DNA of 7,093 nt from Kiritimatiellia bacterium (GCA_007134175.1 SLLF01000230.1:1-7093); one strand, 5' to 3'; numbered from the stretch's first letter, positions 1 to 6,824 are shown. Notes: a model not told the origin generated them from the sequence alone. A program made the numbers and translations.

Positions 1-3
1 GCA

Positions 4-39
4 TAAAAATAAGGGGTTTCCGTTGCCGGAAACCCCTTA
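4..39 (-). terminator. Rho-independent terminator of the initiator tRNA gene
   Basis: Positions 10-22 and 27-39 are exact inverted complements, giving a 13-bp stem closed by a four-base loop (23-26). Read on the minus strand, the stem is followed directly by ATTTTTAT (complement of 3-10), a short U-rich tract. It lies 4 bases past the CCA end of the tRNA, so it ends the tRNA transcript. The plus-strand side of the stem is followed by only two A and then the tRNA gene, so it should work in the minus direction only. Confidence 0.92.
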
Positions 40-43
40 AAAT

Positions 44-120
<77 letters not shown>

Positions 121-138
121 GCTATGCGTTATGGGAGT

Positions 139-192
139 ACTCTACAAATGTCTGTCAGCCGGTTCAAGTCTCAATTGCAAAAAAGTTTTTTT
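139..192 (-). promoter_or_regulatory. Sigma70-type promoter with UP-like tract for the initiator tRNA
   Basis: On the minus strand, TTGAAC (162-167) is followed after exactly 17 bases by TAGAGT (139-144). This predicts a transcription start near 132 and a 5' leader of about 12 nt before the tRNA at 120. Upstream of the -35 box, at 172-192, is an A/T-rich stretch (AAAAAAACTTTTTT on the minus strand), placed where UP elements contact the RNA polymerase alpha subunit, as is common for stable-RNA promoters. The boxes are seen directly; their use is inferred. Confidence 0.65.
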
Positions 193-260
193 GGGCGCGT
201 TGGGGGCTAAGGTTAGGGATGGCCCCCGGCCCCGGTTCATGATTGCCCTGCGTTGAGTGG

Positions 261-289
261 TTGACCTTATGCGCAATTGCGCATAAGGT
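261..289 (+). promoter_or_regulatory. Candidate promoter of the arsR-permease operon
   Basis: TTGACC (261-266) and TAAGGT (284-289) are separated by 17 bases. The -35 is good and the -10 is weak (three of six consensus bases). The whole spacer and the -10 lie inside the 26-bp palindrome, the expected arrangement for repression by a bound ArsR dimer. The predicted start falls at about 296, on the A of the arsR start codon, so this promoter would give a leaderless message. An undetected promoter further upstream would instead allow use of the AAGGTGA ribosome-binding-like sequence at 285-291. Confidence 0.5.
264..289 (+). promoter_or_regulatory. Perfect 26-bp palindrome, probable ArsR operator
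   Basis: Half-sites ACCTTATGCGCAA and TTGCGCATAAGGT abut without a spacer and are exact reverse complements over all 26 bases. The palindrome ends 6 bases before the arsR start codon. ArsR/SmtB repressors bind as dimers to inverted repeats overlapping their own promoters, so autoregulation is the natural reading. Its right arm also holds AAGG of the possible ribosome-binding site, so if transcribed it could fold and hide that site. Confidence 0.8.
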
Positions 290-295
290 GAATAG

Positions 296-613
296 ATGAA
301 CTATGAGCAAGCCAAGCGACGGGCGGCCGTATTGAAGGCGGTTGCGCATCCGGTAAGGGTATTAATCGTGGAGGCGCTGCAATCAGGCGAGCGGTGCGTG
401 TGTGACCTGAACCGTATAGCCAAGATCAATCAGTCCAATTTCTCCCGCCATCTGGCCGTGCTGAAACATGCAGGGATCGTGGCGGACCGCCGCGTTGGAA
501 TGAAGGTGTTTTATCGCTTGGTAACGCCTTGCGTCCTGAATGCCTTGAATTGCGCTGTTCAAGTTATCGAAAGCGATGCCAAGCGACGGCACGCCCTGGC
601 GCGGAGCGTGTGA
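296..613 (+). CDS. ArsR/SmtB-family metal(loid)-responsive repressor
   Basis: The product is 105 residues, typical for a single-domain ArsR/SmtB winged-helix repressor. These dimers bind operator DNA and leave it when a metal or metalloid ion binds. The N-terminal KAVAHPVRVLIVEAL helix, the HTH region (about residues 35-62, with NQSNFSRHLAVLKHAGIV) and the beta wing (RRVGMKVFYRL, 65-75) are all visible. The metal-site motif is CVCDL with Cys34 and Cys36, the alpha-3 site known from As(III)/Sb(III)-sensing ArsR. The third cysteine of the E. coli-type CVCDLC site is Asn39 here; Cys79 and Cys86 are elsewhere. The start at 296 is chosen because homologous sequence begins at once and AAGGTGA lies 4 bases upstream. 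It probably represses itself and the permease through the adjacent palindrome. Family assignment is firm; the inducing ion (arsenic, antimony or an organoarsenical) is inferred. Confidence 0.92.
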   Translation: MNYEQAKRRAAVLKAVAHPVRVLIVEALQSGERCVCDLNRIAKINQSNFSRHLAVLKHAGIVADRRVGMKVFYRLVTPCVLNALNCAVQVIESDAKRRHALARSV

Positions 614-615
614 TC

Positions 616-1989
616 ATGCCAAGGGAACTACGCCTGCTACTGCTATTGAGTTTCGGGTTCGCGGTGTTCTACTTTCTGCCCGTCGAGTCGGACCGCTTCC
701 AGGCCGCTGTTTTCGAAGCGCTGGCCTTGAGCCGCTGGTATGCCCGTGAGCATGTGCTGCTCTGCCTGATCCCGGCCTTTTTCATCGCCGGGGCCATCGC
801 GGTATTTATCCAGCGCGACGCTGTAATGACCTACTTCGGAGCTACCGCACCCAAATGGCTGGCCTACTCGGTGGCTTCGGTGTCGGGTGCCATTCTTTCG
901 GTCTGCTCCTGTACGGTGCTCCCACTCTTCGGTAGCATTTATAAACGCGGGGCCGGTTTGGGACCGGCAGTAGCCTTTCTCTACTCGGGCCCGGCCATCA
1001 ATGTCCTGGCCATCATCCTTACCGCACGGATCTTGGGCCCCGCATTGGGAATCGCCCGCGCCGTGGGGGCGATCGCCTTCTGCGTTGTGATCGGCCTGAG
1101 CATGCACCGCCTCTTTCGCGGGGAGCGGTCGGCCGCGCTTGACCAGGAGGAGATGATCACCATTGGTGCGCGTGGTGCCCAGCGTCCACTTTGGCAAACA
1201 GCCTTGTTCTTCTTCCTGATGGTAGCCATCCTGATTGTGGCCAACTGGACACCACCCGACCAGCCGACCGGTGCATGGCACGCGATTTACCGATTGAAGT
1301 GGTGGGGTACCCTCTTTTTCGGGGCTGCTTTATGGGGGGTGTTGCGTTGGTTCTTCAACCTGCCTAGCGGCAAACTGCTGCTGGCCGCACTGCCGGCCGC
1401 GTTGCTTGCCTGGTGGGTGCCCGACTATCCCGCAGCGGCGTTCCTGGCCGCTGTGGCAGGTCTAACCGCCCTAATGTTCGGCGGCCCGGCTGAATTGACG
1501 GAGTGGCGCAACCAGACGTGGCGGTTCGCCAAGCAAATCATGCCCCTTTTGCTGTTGGGCGTTCTGATCGCCGGATTCCTGCTGGGAGGCGTGGAGCAGC
1601 ACGACGCGGGCTTGATACCGAGTCATTGGATCGAAGCTCTTCTCGGCGATAGCCCCGACACCTTGTTGACCATGCTGGGAGCGACGGAGGCCCCGTCCCG
1701 CCTATTGGCGAGATGCTGGCCCTTGTGGAGCAATTTCTTTGCCGCTTGCGCCGGCGCATTGATGTATTTTGCCACCTTGACAGAGGTGCCGATTCTGCGC
1801 GGCTTGCTTGACAGCGGAATGGGACAAGGCCCCGCACTGGCACTCTTGTTGGCCGGGCCGTCGCTGTCGCTGCCCAACCTGCTGGTGATCAATGCGATTC
1901 TGGGGCCGAGAAAAACATGCGCCTATGCGGCGCTGGTCGTCATCATGGCAACACTAAGCGGGCTATTGTTCGGCTGGTGGATGCCATAA
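616..1989 (+). CDS. ArsP-type permease (COG0701 family), probable metalloid efflux
   Basis: This is a polytopic inner-membrane protein of 457 residues with about ten hydrophobic segments in two related halves. The first half has the family signature CSCTVLPLFGSIYKRGAG (from Cys97) followed by AFLYSGPAIN. The second half has ALMYFATLTEVPI, GPALALLLAGPSLSLPN and a final hydrophobic helix. These fit the COG0701/ArsP_1 permeases, one of which (Campylobacter ArsP) exports trivalent organoarsenicals; many others have unknown substrates. The start at 616 lies two bases after the arsR stop, with GGAG at 603-606; an in-frame extension to 529 inside arsR is open but looks non-native. Co-transcription with arsR supports a metalloid substrate, and the CxC pair could take part in binding. 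Between IEALLGD and LWSNFFAA (about 1651-1722) there are roughly 24 residues that I do not recall from relatives. Family is firm, substrate is inferred. Confidence 0.87.
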   Translation: MPRELRLLLLLSFGFAVFYFLPVESDRFQAAVFEALALSRWYAREHVLLCLIPAFFIAGAIAVFIQRDAVMTYFGATAPKWLAYSVASVSGAILSVCSCTVLPLFGSIYKRGAGLGPAVAFLYSGPAINVLAIILTARILGPALGIARAVGAIAFCVVIGLSMHRLFRGERSAALDQEEMITIGARGAQRPLWQTALFFFLMVAILIVANWTPPDQPTGAWHAIYRLKWWGTLFFGAALWGVLRWFFNLPSGKLLLAALPAALLAWWVPDYPAAAFLAAVAGLTALMFGGPAELTEWRNQTWRFAKQIMPLLLLGVLIAGFLLGGVEQHDAGLIPSHWIEALLGDSPDTLLTMLGATEAPSRLLARCWPLWSNFFAACAGALMYFATLTEVPILRGLLDSGMGQGPALALLLAGPSLSLPNLLVINAILGPRKTCAYAALVVIMATLSGLLFGWWMP

Positions 1990-2021
1990 GGCGACAGGCA
2001 CCTTGCCCAACGGAGGCCGCC

Positions 2022-3311
2022 TCACCAGCGGATCGGGTCGGCCAAGGCGTCGGGGGCCGGTGGAATGCCCAGCCACTCGGCTACGGTGGCGTGCAACTGC
2101 AGGGAATGGGTGGCGCCCAAATCCACGCCGCCGAGCAAGTCCGGATAGCGCCACACCAACATAATCCCGTTCATTTCGGGGTTGTCCGCCACGTCATAGC
2201 CGTGCATCCCCCTATGCGAATTTAACTGCTCCCGCGGCATTTGCAGGTGCGTCGCACCCCTGTTAAACGTGTAGCCCGTATGCAGGGAGATAACCACGTC
2301 GCCGGTTCGCTGCGGGTGGTCGTAGCCCCAGGCGGCAGGTAGCTCTTCCCGTCGATACACGTCCGCGAAATCCACCTCGCTCACCCGCGCCACGATGGCG
2401 TCGACCTGCGACCGGCGCGCCTCCTCCGTGTCCGGTTGCAATAAATAAATATGGGCCACGCTGCCGGAGGTCAACAGCGCGTTCGCCTCCCCGTCCGCCT
2501 CGTCACGCGACACGCCGCTCAATAAATAGGGGTTGACCACCGTGTGCACGGTACTCATGCCGTGGTCGGAGGTGACGAGCAGGTAGAGCGTGTCATCCGG
2601 CGTCATCCGCCGCTTGAACAACTCAAGCGCCTCTTGCCAGAACGCGCCGAATTTGGCGTCCATGCGCGTTACGCTTTCTTCCACGGCTACGCTGTCCGGT
2701 CCGGCTTCGTGACCTACCGTGTCGGGTTCGACCATATAGCCCATCAACAACTGCAACGGTTCTGTGCCGGCCCCGTCCAGTTGCCAGGTATCAATAAGCA
2801 ACTGCAGCCGTTCCCGATCAGCGATATTTCCGCTGTAGTGATCGGCATGATAGCTGGGCGTGGTGGCTTGATGGCGGCCGTAGGAAAAAACCCAGTCGAA
2901 CACGGCGGTTCGCCGGCCTTGCCGCTCTGCGGTGATCCAGATGGGTTCCGCCTGCAGTAGGCGCGGGGCACCGGGAAAGGAGTAATCCCGCTGCTCCTCA
3001 CGGTCGTAAAAGCTGTTCATCATAATACCGTGTCGCCCCGGTGAAACGCCGGTGGCCTGGGAAGCATGGTTAGGGAAGGTCAACGACGGGAACACCGGGG
3101 CCAAGGCCAACGAATAGGCTCCTTCGCGGCGCATGCGGTCAAACGTTGGCGTATCGGTGCGCTCGATATAATCGGGGCGCACGCCGTCGATGCTGATCCA
3201 AACCACCACGCTTCGCCCGTTGCTGTCGCCCCCGGCCGCGTGTGATGCGTGTACGCCGACCAGCAATAGCAACAGGCCAGCCCGAATAAGTCTTTGAATA
3301 GATTTAATCAT
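2022..3311 (-). CDS. Secreted type I phosphodiesterase / nucleotide pyrophosphatase family (ENPP-like)
   Basis: The product is 429 residues in the alkaline-phosphatase superfamily, ectonucleotide pyrophosphatase/phosphodiesterase type. It should hydrolyse phosphodiester or pyrophosphate bonds using two metal ions, normally zinc. Visible active-site parts in order are Asp42 in ISIDGVRPDYI, nucleophile Thr78 and Asn81 in SLTFPNHAS, Asp197 and His201 in EPDTVGHEAGP, Asp249-His250 in TSDHGM, and a His near residue 370 in MHGYD. All seven metal and nucleophile positions are present. The N-terminus (basic MIKSIQRLIRAG, a leucine-rich core, then HASHA) is a signal peptide, probably cut after Ala25, so the enzyme acts outside the cytoplasm. 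Start 3311 is the first in-frame ATG, with a TAG nine bases upstream, and no clear Shine-Dalgarno sequence precedes it. It converges on the permease, 32 bp apart, and diverges from trpF. The substrate (nucleotide, phospholipid or other) cannot be read from the sequence. Confidence 0.9.
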   Translation of the reverse strand: MIKSIQRLIRAGLLLLLVGVHASHAAGGDSNGRSVVVWISIDGVRPDYIERTDTPTFDRMRREGAYSLALAPVFPSLTFPNHASQATGVSPGRHGIMMNSFYDREEQRDYSFPGAPRLLQAEPIWITAERQGRRTAVFDWVFSYGRHQATTPSYHADHYSGNIADRERLQLLIDTWQLDGAGTEPLQLLMGYMVEPDTVGHEAGPDSVAVEESVTRMDAKFGAFWQEALELFKRRMTPDDTLYLLVTSDHGMSTVHTVVNPYLLSGVSRDEADGEANALLTSGSVAHIYLLQPDTEEARRSQVDAIVARVSEVDFADVYRREELPAAWGYDHPQRTGDVVISLHTGYTFNRGATHLQMPREQLNSHRGMHGYDVADNPEMNGIMLVWRYPDLLGGVDLGATHSLQLHATVAEWLGIPPAPDALADPIRW

Positions 3312-3319
3312 AACTGATA

Positions 3320-3347
3320 ACTATACATCAAAAGAGGGGGGCGTCAA
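3320..3347 (-). promoter_or_regulatory. Promoter of the secreted phosphodiesterase gene
   Basis: On the minus strand TTGACG (3342-3347) and TATAGT (3320-3325) are separated by 16 bases. Each box matches the sigma70 consensus at five of six positions. The predicted start is near 3313, only about two bases before the ATG at 3311, which fits the missing ribosome-binding site. The spacer contains a run of six C. Confidence 0.7.
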
Positions 3348-3356
3348 ATCGGCCAC

Positions 3357-3377
3357 CATCAACCTTGACGATTGATG
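3357..3377. repeat. Short inverted repeat between phosphodiesterase and trpF, possible operator
   Basis: CATCAA (3357-3362) and TTGATG (3372-3377) are complementary arms around a 9-base centre, a 21-bp symmetric site. It overlaps the trpF -35 candidate and lies 10 bp upstream of the phosphodiesterase -35 box, a place where a dimeric regulator could act on trpF or both genes. The arms are short, so chance is not excluded. Confidence 0.3.
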
Positions 3378-3393
3378 CGGCACGGCCTACGTT
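3365..3393 (+). promoter_or_regulatory. Candidate promoter of the trpF-trpB-yicC-gmk operon
   Basis: TTGACG (3365-3370) and TACGTT (3388-3393) are separated by 17 bases. The -35 is strong; the -10 matches at three of six positions. The predicted start near 3400 lies about four bases before the trpF ATG at 3404. The short distance leaves no room for a trp leader peptide or attenuator, so any tryptophan control would have to act at the promoter. Confidence 0.42.
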
Positions 3394-3403
3394 GACCGCC
3401 ACT

Positions 3404-4030
3404 ATGCCTATTCATGTCAAAATATGCGGCTGCGCCAATGGGCATGATGTACAGGCGGTGGCGGCGTTGCAGCCTGATGCGATCGGCTTTATCTTCTGTG
3501 CCCGTTCGCCGCGCCATGTTGCGGCGGAAGCGGTACGGGAGTGGACCGCCGATTGGCCGGTGGCGATTGCCAAGGTGGGGGTCTTTGTCGATAGTCCCCT
3601 GGCGACGATCAGGGCCATCGTCGCAACGGCGCGGCTGGATGTGGTACAGTTGCATGGTACGGAGTCGACCGCCTTCTGCACGGCGTTGGGCGGGCGCGTA
3701 TGGAAGGCGATTGCGTTGAACCGGCTAGCTCCAGGCGCTTTGCCGGACTATCCGGAGGCGGTGGAGGCGCTTTTGCTGGACTATCAGCGCGGGACACAGC
3801 GTGGCGGTACCGGGTGTACACTGGATTGGGGACAGGCCGCAGCCATGGTGCGTCAGGTGCCGCAGCGGGTGGTCTTGGCTGGTGGATTGACGCCGGACAA
3901 TGTACAGGAGGCCATCACAACCGTTCGCCCGTGGGGGGTGGATGTCAGTTCGGGAGTTGAGCAGGTGCCGGGACGCAAGGACATGGGAAAAGTGAAGGAA
4001 TTTATCGATCGATGTCGAGCAAACCACTAA
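3404..4030 (+). CDS. trpF: Phosphoribosylanthranilate isomerase
   Basis: TrpF converts N-(5'-phosphoribosyl)anthranilate to the ribulose form (CdRP), the third step from chorismate to tryptophan, in the cytoplasm. The 208-residue protein has the usual length of a single-domain TIM barrel. Seen in order are VKICG with general base Cys8, [31 protein letters not shown] with general acid Asp126, [11 protein letters not shown] and [16 protein letters not shown], the last two forming the phosphate pocket. Start 3404 is chosen because the family begins with a few residues before VKICG; an in-frame TTG at 3365 would add 13 atypical residues and falls on the -35 box. No Shine-Dalgarno sequence precedes the ATG. 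The 3' end overlaps trpB by 19 bp, so translation is probably coupled. No defect is visible. Confidence 0.95.
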   Translation: MPIHVKICGCANGHDVQAVAALQPDAIGFIFCARSPRHVAAEAVREWTADWPVAIAKVGVFVDSPLATIRAIVATARLDVVQLHGTESTAFCTALGGRVWKAIALNRLAPGALPDYPEAVEALLLDYQRGTQRGGTGCTLDWGQAAAMVRQVPQRVVLAGGLTPDNVQEAITTVRPWGVDVSSGVEQVPGRKDMGKVKEFIDRCRANH

Positions 4031-5223
4031 CAACCGGACCGGATCGCCGCGGCTACTACGGCCCGTACGGCGGAATGTACGTGCCGGAAACCTTGATGGC
4101 GCCTTTGCTGGAACTGACGGAGCAGTATGCTCAGGCCCGGCGCGACCCGGCGTTCCGTCGCGAACTGAACGGTTATCTGCGTGATTTTGTCGGGCGTCCG
4201 ACGCCGCTCTACCTGGCCGAGCGACTTACGCGCGAGCTGGGGTGTGCCGGGGTCTACTTGAAGCGCGAGGATTTGTGTCATACCGGTGCGCACAAGATCA
4301 ACAATTCGCTGGGCCAGGCGCTATTGGCGCGCCGCATGGGTAAACACCGCGTCATCGCCGAGACCGGCGCCGGCCAGCATGGCGTGGCGACGGCTACGGT
4401 CGCCGCGATGTTTGGCATGGAGTGCGTGATCTACATGGGGGCGGTGGACATGGAGCGCCAAGCGCTGAATGTCTTCCGCATGCGCAGCCTCGGGGCCGAA
4501 GTCGTCCCGGTCACCGCCGGCCAGCAAACCCTTAAAGAGGCTATCAGCGAAGCGATGCGCGACTGGGTCACCAACGTGCGTACCACGCACTATGTGCTCG
4601 GTTCTGCGCTGGGGGCCCATCCGTATCCGCGCATCGTGCGGGATTTCCAGTCGGTCATCGGGCGCGAAGCGCGCCGCCAAATCAAGCGACAAGCGGGGCG
4701 GTTGCCTACCGCCTTGATTGCCTGTGTCGGTGGCGGCAGCAATTCCATCGGGCTGTTTCACCCCTTCATCCGCGATACACAGGTGCGGCTCATCGGAGTG
4801 GAAGCAGGCGGACGCGGTATCCGGCGCGGCCAACACGCTGCGCGGTTCGCCGGCGGCAAGGTCGGCATCCTGCAAGGGACCAAGACGTTCCTGCTGCAGG
4901 ATCGGCAAGGCCAGATCGAGCTGACGCATTCCGTCAGCGCCGGACTCGACTACGCGGCGGTTGGCCCCGAGCATAGTTGGCTGCGCGATCAGGGCCGGGC
5001 TGAATATGTGCATATCGATGACCGCGCCGCCGTGGAGGCCTTTGAAACCCTGGCGCGCTGGGAGGGGATTTTGCCGGCGCTTGAAACGGCCCATGCCTTC
5101 GCCTATTGCATCCAGCAGGCCGGGCGCTGGACCTCGCGCGACCTTCTGCTGCTGAATTGTTCCGGGCGCGGCGACAAGGATGTGCAGCAGGTGGCGGCGT
5201 GGCAGGAGGCCAACCGCCGATGA
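4012..5223 (+). CDS. trpB: Tryptophan synthase beta chain
   Basis: TrpB joins indole and L-serine to make tryptophan with pyridoxal phosphate, normally in an alpha2-beta2 complex with TrpA. The 403 residues match the usual TrpB1 length. Visible are the N-terminal [17 protein letters not shown], the PLP lysine Lys95 in HTGAHKINN, catalytic Glu117 in AETGAGQHG, the phosphate-binding GGGSN (residues 240-244), [16 protein letters not shown], and SGRGDKD with Ser384. All catalytic positions are kept; CysHTGAH and Asn-Cys-SGRGDKD carry cysteines where many relatives have Leu or Asn, which is not alarming. The start at 4012 has AAGGA at 3995-3999 and lies inside the end of trpF. The stop overlaps the yicC start by 4 bp. 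trpA, usually next, is absent here, so the alpha subunit must be encoded elsewhere or indole comes from another source. Confidence 0.97.
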   Translation: MSSKPLTTGPDRRGYYGPYGGMYVPETLMAPLLELTEQYAQARRDPAFRRELNGYLRDFVGRPTPLYLAERLTRELGCAGVYLKREDLCHTGAHKINNSLGQALLARRMGKHRVIAETGAGQHGVATATVAAMFGMECVIYMGAVDMERQALNVFRMRSLGAEVVPVTAGQQTLKEAISEAMRDWVTNVRTTHYVLGSALGAHPYPRIVRDFQSVIGREARRQIKRQAGRLPTALIACVGGGSNSIGLFHPFIRDTQVRLIGVEAGGRGIRRGQHAARFAGGKVGILQGTKTFLLQDRQGQIELTHSVSAGLDYAAVGPEHSWLRDQGRAEYVHIDDRAAVEAFETLARWEGILPALETAHAFAYCIQQAGRWTSRDLLLLNCSGRGDKDVQQVAAWQEANRR

Positions 5224-6104
5224 GCTTGCAGAGCATGACGGGATACGGTCGTGGTCATGCCCAGGGGGATGGCGTGGCCGTGCAAGTTGAAGTGCACGCC
5301 GTCAACCGCAAACAACTCGATGTGGTCTGTAATCTACCCCGGCCCTTGGCCCATTTGGAGGCGGCGATTATGCCGTGTGTGCGGCCGGCGGTGGCGCGCG
5401 GTCGCGTCACGGTGGATGTCAAGGTGGATTGGACACAACGGGCCCGCTGTCAGGCGGTGCGCGTGGATACCGACTTGGCGGCGGCCTACGTTAAGCGGTT
5501 GCGCGCCGCAGCCCGGCAACTGGACGTGTCGCAGGAGCTGGACATCATGTTCATTGCCGGGTTGCCGGACGTGGTGCAGCACGTGCCGCCCCATGAGGAT
5601 AGTGCCCGCATCCAGCCGGTGTTGGAGAAGGCGGTACGTATGGCGCTGCGCGCGTTGCTTGCCATGCGGCGGCGGGAAGGGCGCGCCTTGCAGCAGGATT
5701 TGCGGGAACGGCTGGACGCACTGGGCCAACGACTGGAGGCCATCCAGTCGGCCGCGCCCGCCGTGGCCCGCCGTTACCGGAAACGGTTGCAGCAGCGCAT
5801 CGATGCCGCAGGCCTTGCACTGGACGGGGCCGACGAGCGGTTGCTCAAGGAGGTCGCGCTATTTGCCGACCGCTCCGATATTCAAGAGGAGATTACGCGC
5901 TTGCAAAGTCATTTGCAGCAGGCGCGTCGTTTGATGCGCAGCCGTGAAGCAGCCGGCCGCGCGCTCGACTTTCTGGCCCAGGAATGCTTTCGCGAAATCA
6001 ACACAATCGGATCCAAAGCCAACGATGCGGCCATCCTGCAACAGGTGGTGGCCTTCAAGACGGAACTGGAACGTATCCGGGAGCAGGTGCAGAACATCGA
6101 ATGA
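5220..6104 (+). CDS. yicC: YicC-family (YicC/YloC) endoribonuclease
   Basis: The 294-residue product is close to E. coli YicC (about 287). The N-terminal domain begins with the hallmark SMTGYGRG and continues with [15 protein letters not shown]. The C-terminal DUF1732 domain holds [20 protein letters not shown], then [24 protein letters not shown], and ends in REQVQNIE. E. coli YicC and B. subtilis YloC have been reported as RNA-cleaving enzymes, and YicC is linked to small-RNA turnover, so a cytoplasmic RNA-processing role is likely. The start at 5220 is chosen because its ATG shares ATGA with the trpB stop, AGGAGG sits at 5204-5209, and the family starts here; a longer reading to 5106 runs inside trpB. 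The middle part is rich in Arg and Ala and is probably helical coiled coil. The stop overlaps the gmk start by 4 bp, so the two are translationally coupled. Confidence 0.93.
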   Translation: MSLQSMTGYGRGHAQGDGVAVQVEVHAVNRKQLDVVCNLPRPLAHLEAAIMPCVRPAVARGRVTVDVKVDWTQRARCQAVRVDTDLAAAYVKRLRAAARQLDVSQELDIMFIAGLPDVVQHVPPHEDSARIQPVLEKAVRMALRALLAMRRREGRALQQDLRERLDALGQRLEAIQSAAPAVARRYRKRLQQRIDAAGLALDGADERLLKEVALFADRSDIQEEITRLQSHLQQARRLMRSREAAGRALDFLAQECFREINTIGSKANDAAILQQVVAFKTELERIREQVQNIE

Positions 6105-6724
6105 TAACCGTAAAACGCCATCCTATGCTCTGGGTTGTATCCGCGCCGTCCGGTGCCGGTAAGACCACGCTCTGTGATCGCCTGGTTGCCGATGAGGATA
6201 CCATTACCTATTCCGTCTCGTGCACCACGCGTGCTCCGCGGGCCGGTGAGATTGATGGCAAGAGTTATTTCTTTCTTTCCGAGTCCGCCTTTGACGCCCG
6301 CGTGGCGACGGGAGAATTTTTGGAACATGCCGTGGTACATGGCAACCGGTACGGCACCCTGGTGCGCACCGTGCGGGACGCTATGGCCGCCGGGCGCGAT
6401 GTCCTGATGGATATTGATGTGCAGGGGGCGGCCCAGATTCGTGCGGCCTTGGCCTTCGACACAGCCCTGGCCGACTTGCGCGCGGCCTATGTGGATATTT
6501 TCATCGCCCCGCCCTCGTTGCGCGATTTGCAGTTGCGCTTGTGGGGGCGTGGCCAGGACGATGAGGCGGTGATTGAGAAGCGCTTGGCGGGGGCGGCGGA
6601 TGAACTCGGCCACTGGCGCGACTACCAATACGTCATTGTCAACGACCAACTCGAAACCTCCTATCGCACCCTGCACGCCATTTGGACCGCCGAATGCCGC
6701 CGTACGCAGCGCCTGGCCGACTGA
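6101..6724 (+). CDS. gmk: Guanylate kinase
   Basis: Gmk phosphorylates GMP to GDP with ATP, an essential step of guanine nucleotide supply and (p)ppGpp/GTP recycling in the cytoplasm. The 207 residues match the family. Visible are the P-loop APSGAGKTT with Lys21, the GMP site CTTRAPRAGEIDG with Arg44 and Arg47 and Tyr56, Glu75 in GEFLEHA, NRYGT with Tyr84, Asp106 in LMDIDVQGA, FIAPPS, the lid RGQDD and the C-terminal VIVND. The first P-loop residue is Ala15 where Gly is more usual (SGPSGAGKST), and Thr replaces the usual Ser after Lys; both should be tolerated. The start at 6101 shares ATGA with the yicC stop and has only a weak AGGTG upstream (6085-6089), so it is probably read by coupling. 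An internal ATG at 6125 is less likely. rpoZ, a frequent gmk neighbour, does not follow. Confidence 0.96.
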   Translation: MITVKRHPMLWVVSAPSGAGKTTLCDRLVADEDTITYSVSCTTRAPRAGEIDGKSYFFLSESAFDARVATGEFLEHAVVHGNRYGTLVRTVRDAMAAGRDVLMDIDVQGAAQIRAALAFDTALADLRAAYVDIFIAPPSLRDLQLRLWGRGQDDEAVIEKRLAGAADELGHWRDYQYVIVNDQLETSYRTLHAIWTAECRRTQRLAD

Positions 6725-6744
6725 AGGCCCTTTTCCCGGCAGTC

Positions 6745-6760
6745 GCCTACTTTATTAGGC
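6745..6760 (+). terminator. Weak hairpin after gmk, possible terminator
   Basis: GCCTA (6745-6749) and TAGGC (6756-6760) form a 5-bp stem with a 6-base loop, 20 bases after the gmk stop. The nearest T run (6769-6772) is 8 bases further on, so it is a poor intrinsic terminator. The heptamer GGCAGTC occurs at 6738-6744 and again at 6758-6764, flanking the hairpin as a direct repeat. No better terminator for the trp-gmk operon is visible before the next gene. Confidence 0.25.
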
Positions 6761-6782
6761 AGTCATAATTTTCGCATAAAAA

Positions 6783-6824
6783 GTAATCAATTACATTGAC
6801 GTTGGCGTGTGTACTTTCTACTTT
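6783..6824 (+). promoter_or_regulatory. Promoter candidate for the lysine-rich protein, with inverted repeat upstream
   Basis: TTGACG (6796-6801) and TACTTT (6819-6824) are separated by 17 bases; the -35 is strong and the -10 moderate to weak. Directly upstream, GTAAT-CA-ATTAC (6783-6794) is an inverted repeat in an AT-rich stretch (6750-6797), which could be an UP-like element or a regulator site. The predicted start near 6831 leaves a leader of about 118 nt, quite unlike the near-leaderless promoters elsewhere in the window. Confidence 0.45.

Noticed and set aside
193..235. G-rich tract considered as a G-quadruplex or terminator
   Set aside because: The loops between G runs are long and uneven, and the GGGGGC/GCCCCC pairing (202-207 with 222-227) has a 14-base loop with no T tract after it.
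529..615. Upstream in-frame extension of the permease into arsR
   Set aside because: The added residues are polar and arginine-rich, with no family match; the ATG at 616 has GGAG upstream and leads directly into a membrane segment.
643..1281. Long minus-strand open frame (212 codons) opposite the permease
   Set aside because: It lies fully antisense to a well-supported permease, has no recognisable domain and reads as low-complexity charged sequence; it is a G+C-driven shadow.
1990..2021. Possible bidirectional terminator between the permease and phosphodiesterase
   Set aside because: Only 4-bp stems (such as GGCA-CCT-TGCC at 1997-2007) without T tracts are present.
4321..5094. Minus-strand open frame of 257 codons opposite trpB
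   Set aside because: trpB is complete with all motifs, and the antisense frame shows no family similarity or ribosome site.
5106..5219. Upstream in-frame extension of yicC into trpB
   Set aside because: The added 38 residues do not resemble the family; SMTGYGR should be at the N-terminus and the ATGA overlap with AGGAGG marks 5220 as the start.
5984..6100. Upstream in-frame extension of gmk into yicC
   Set aside because: It runs through conserved yicC codons and adds 39 unrelated residues; the ATGA overlap at 6101 is the natural start.
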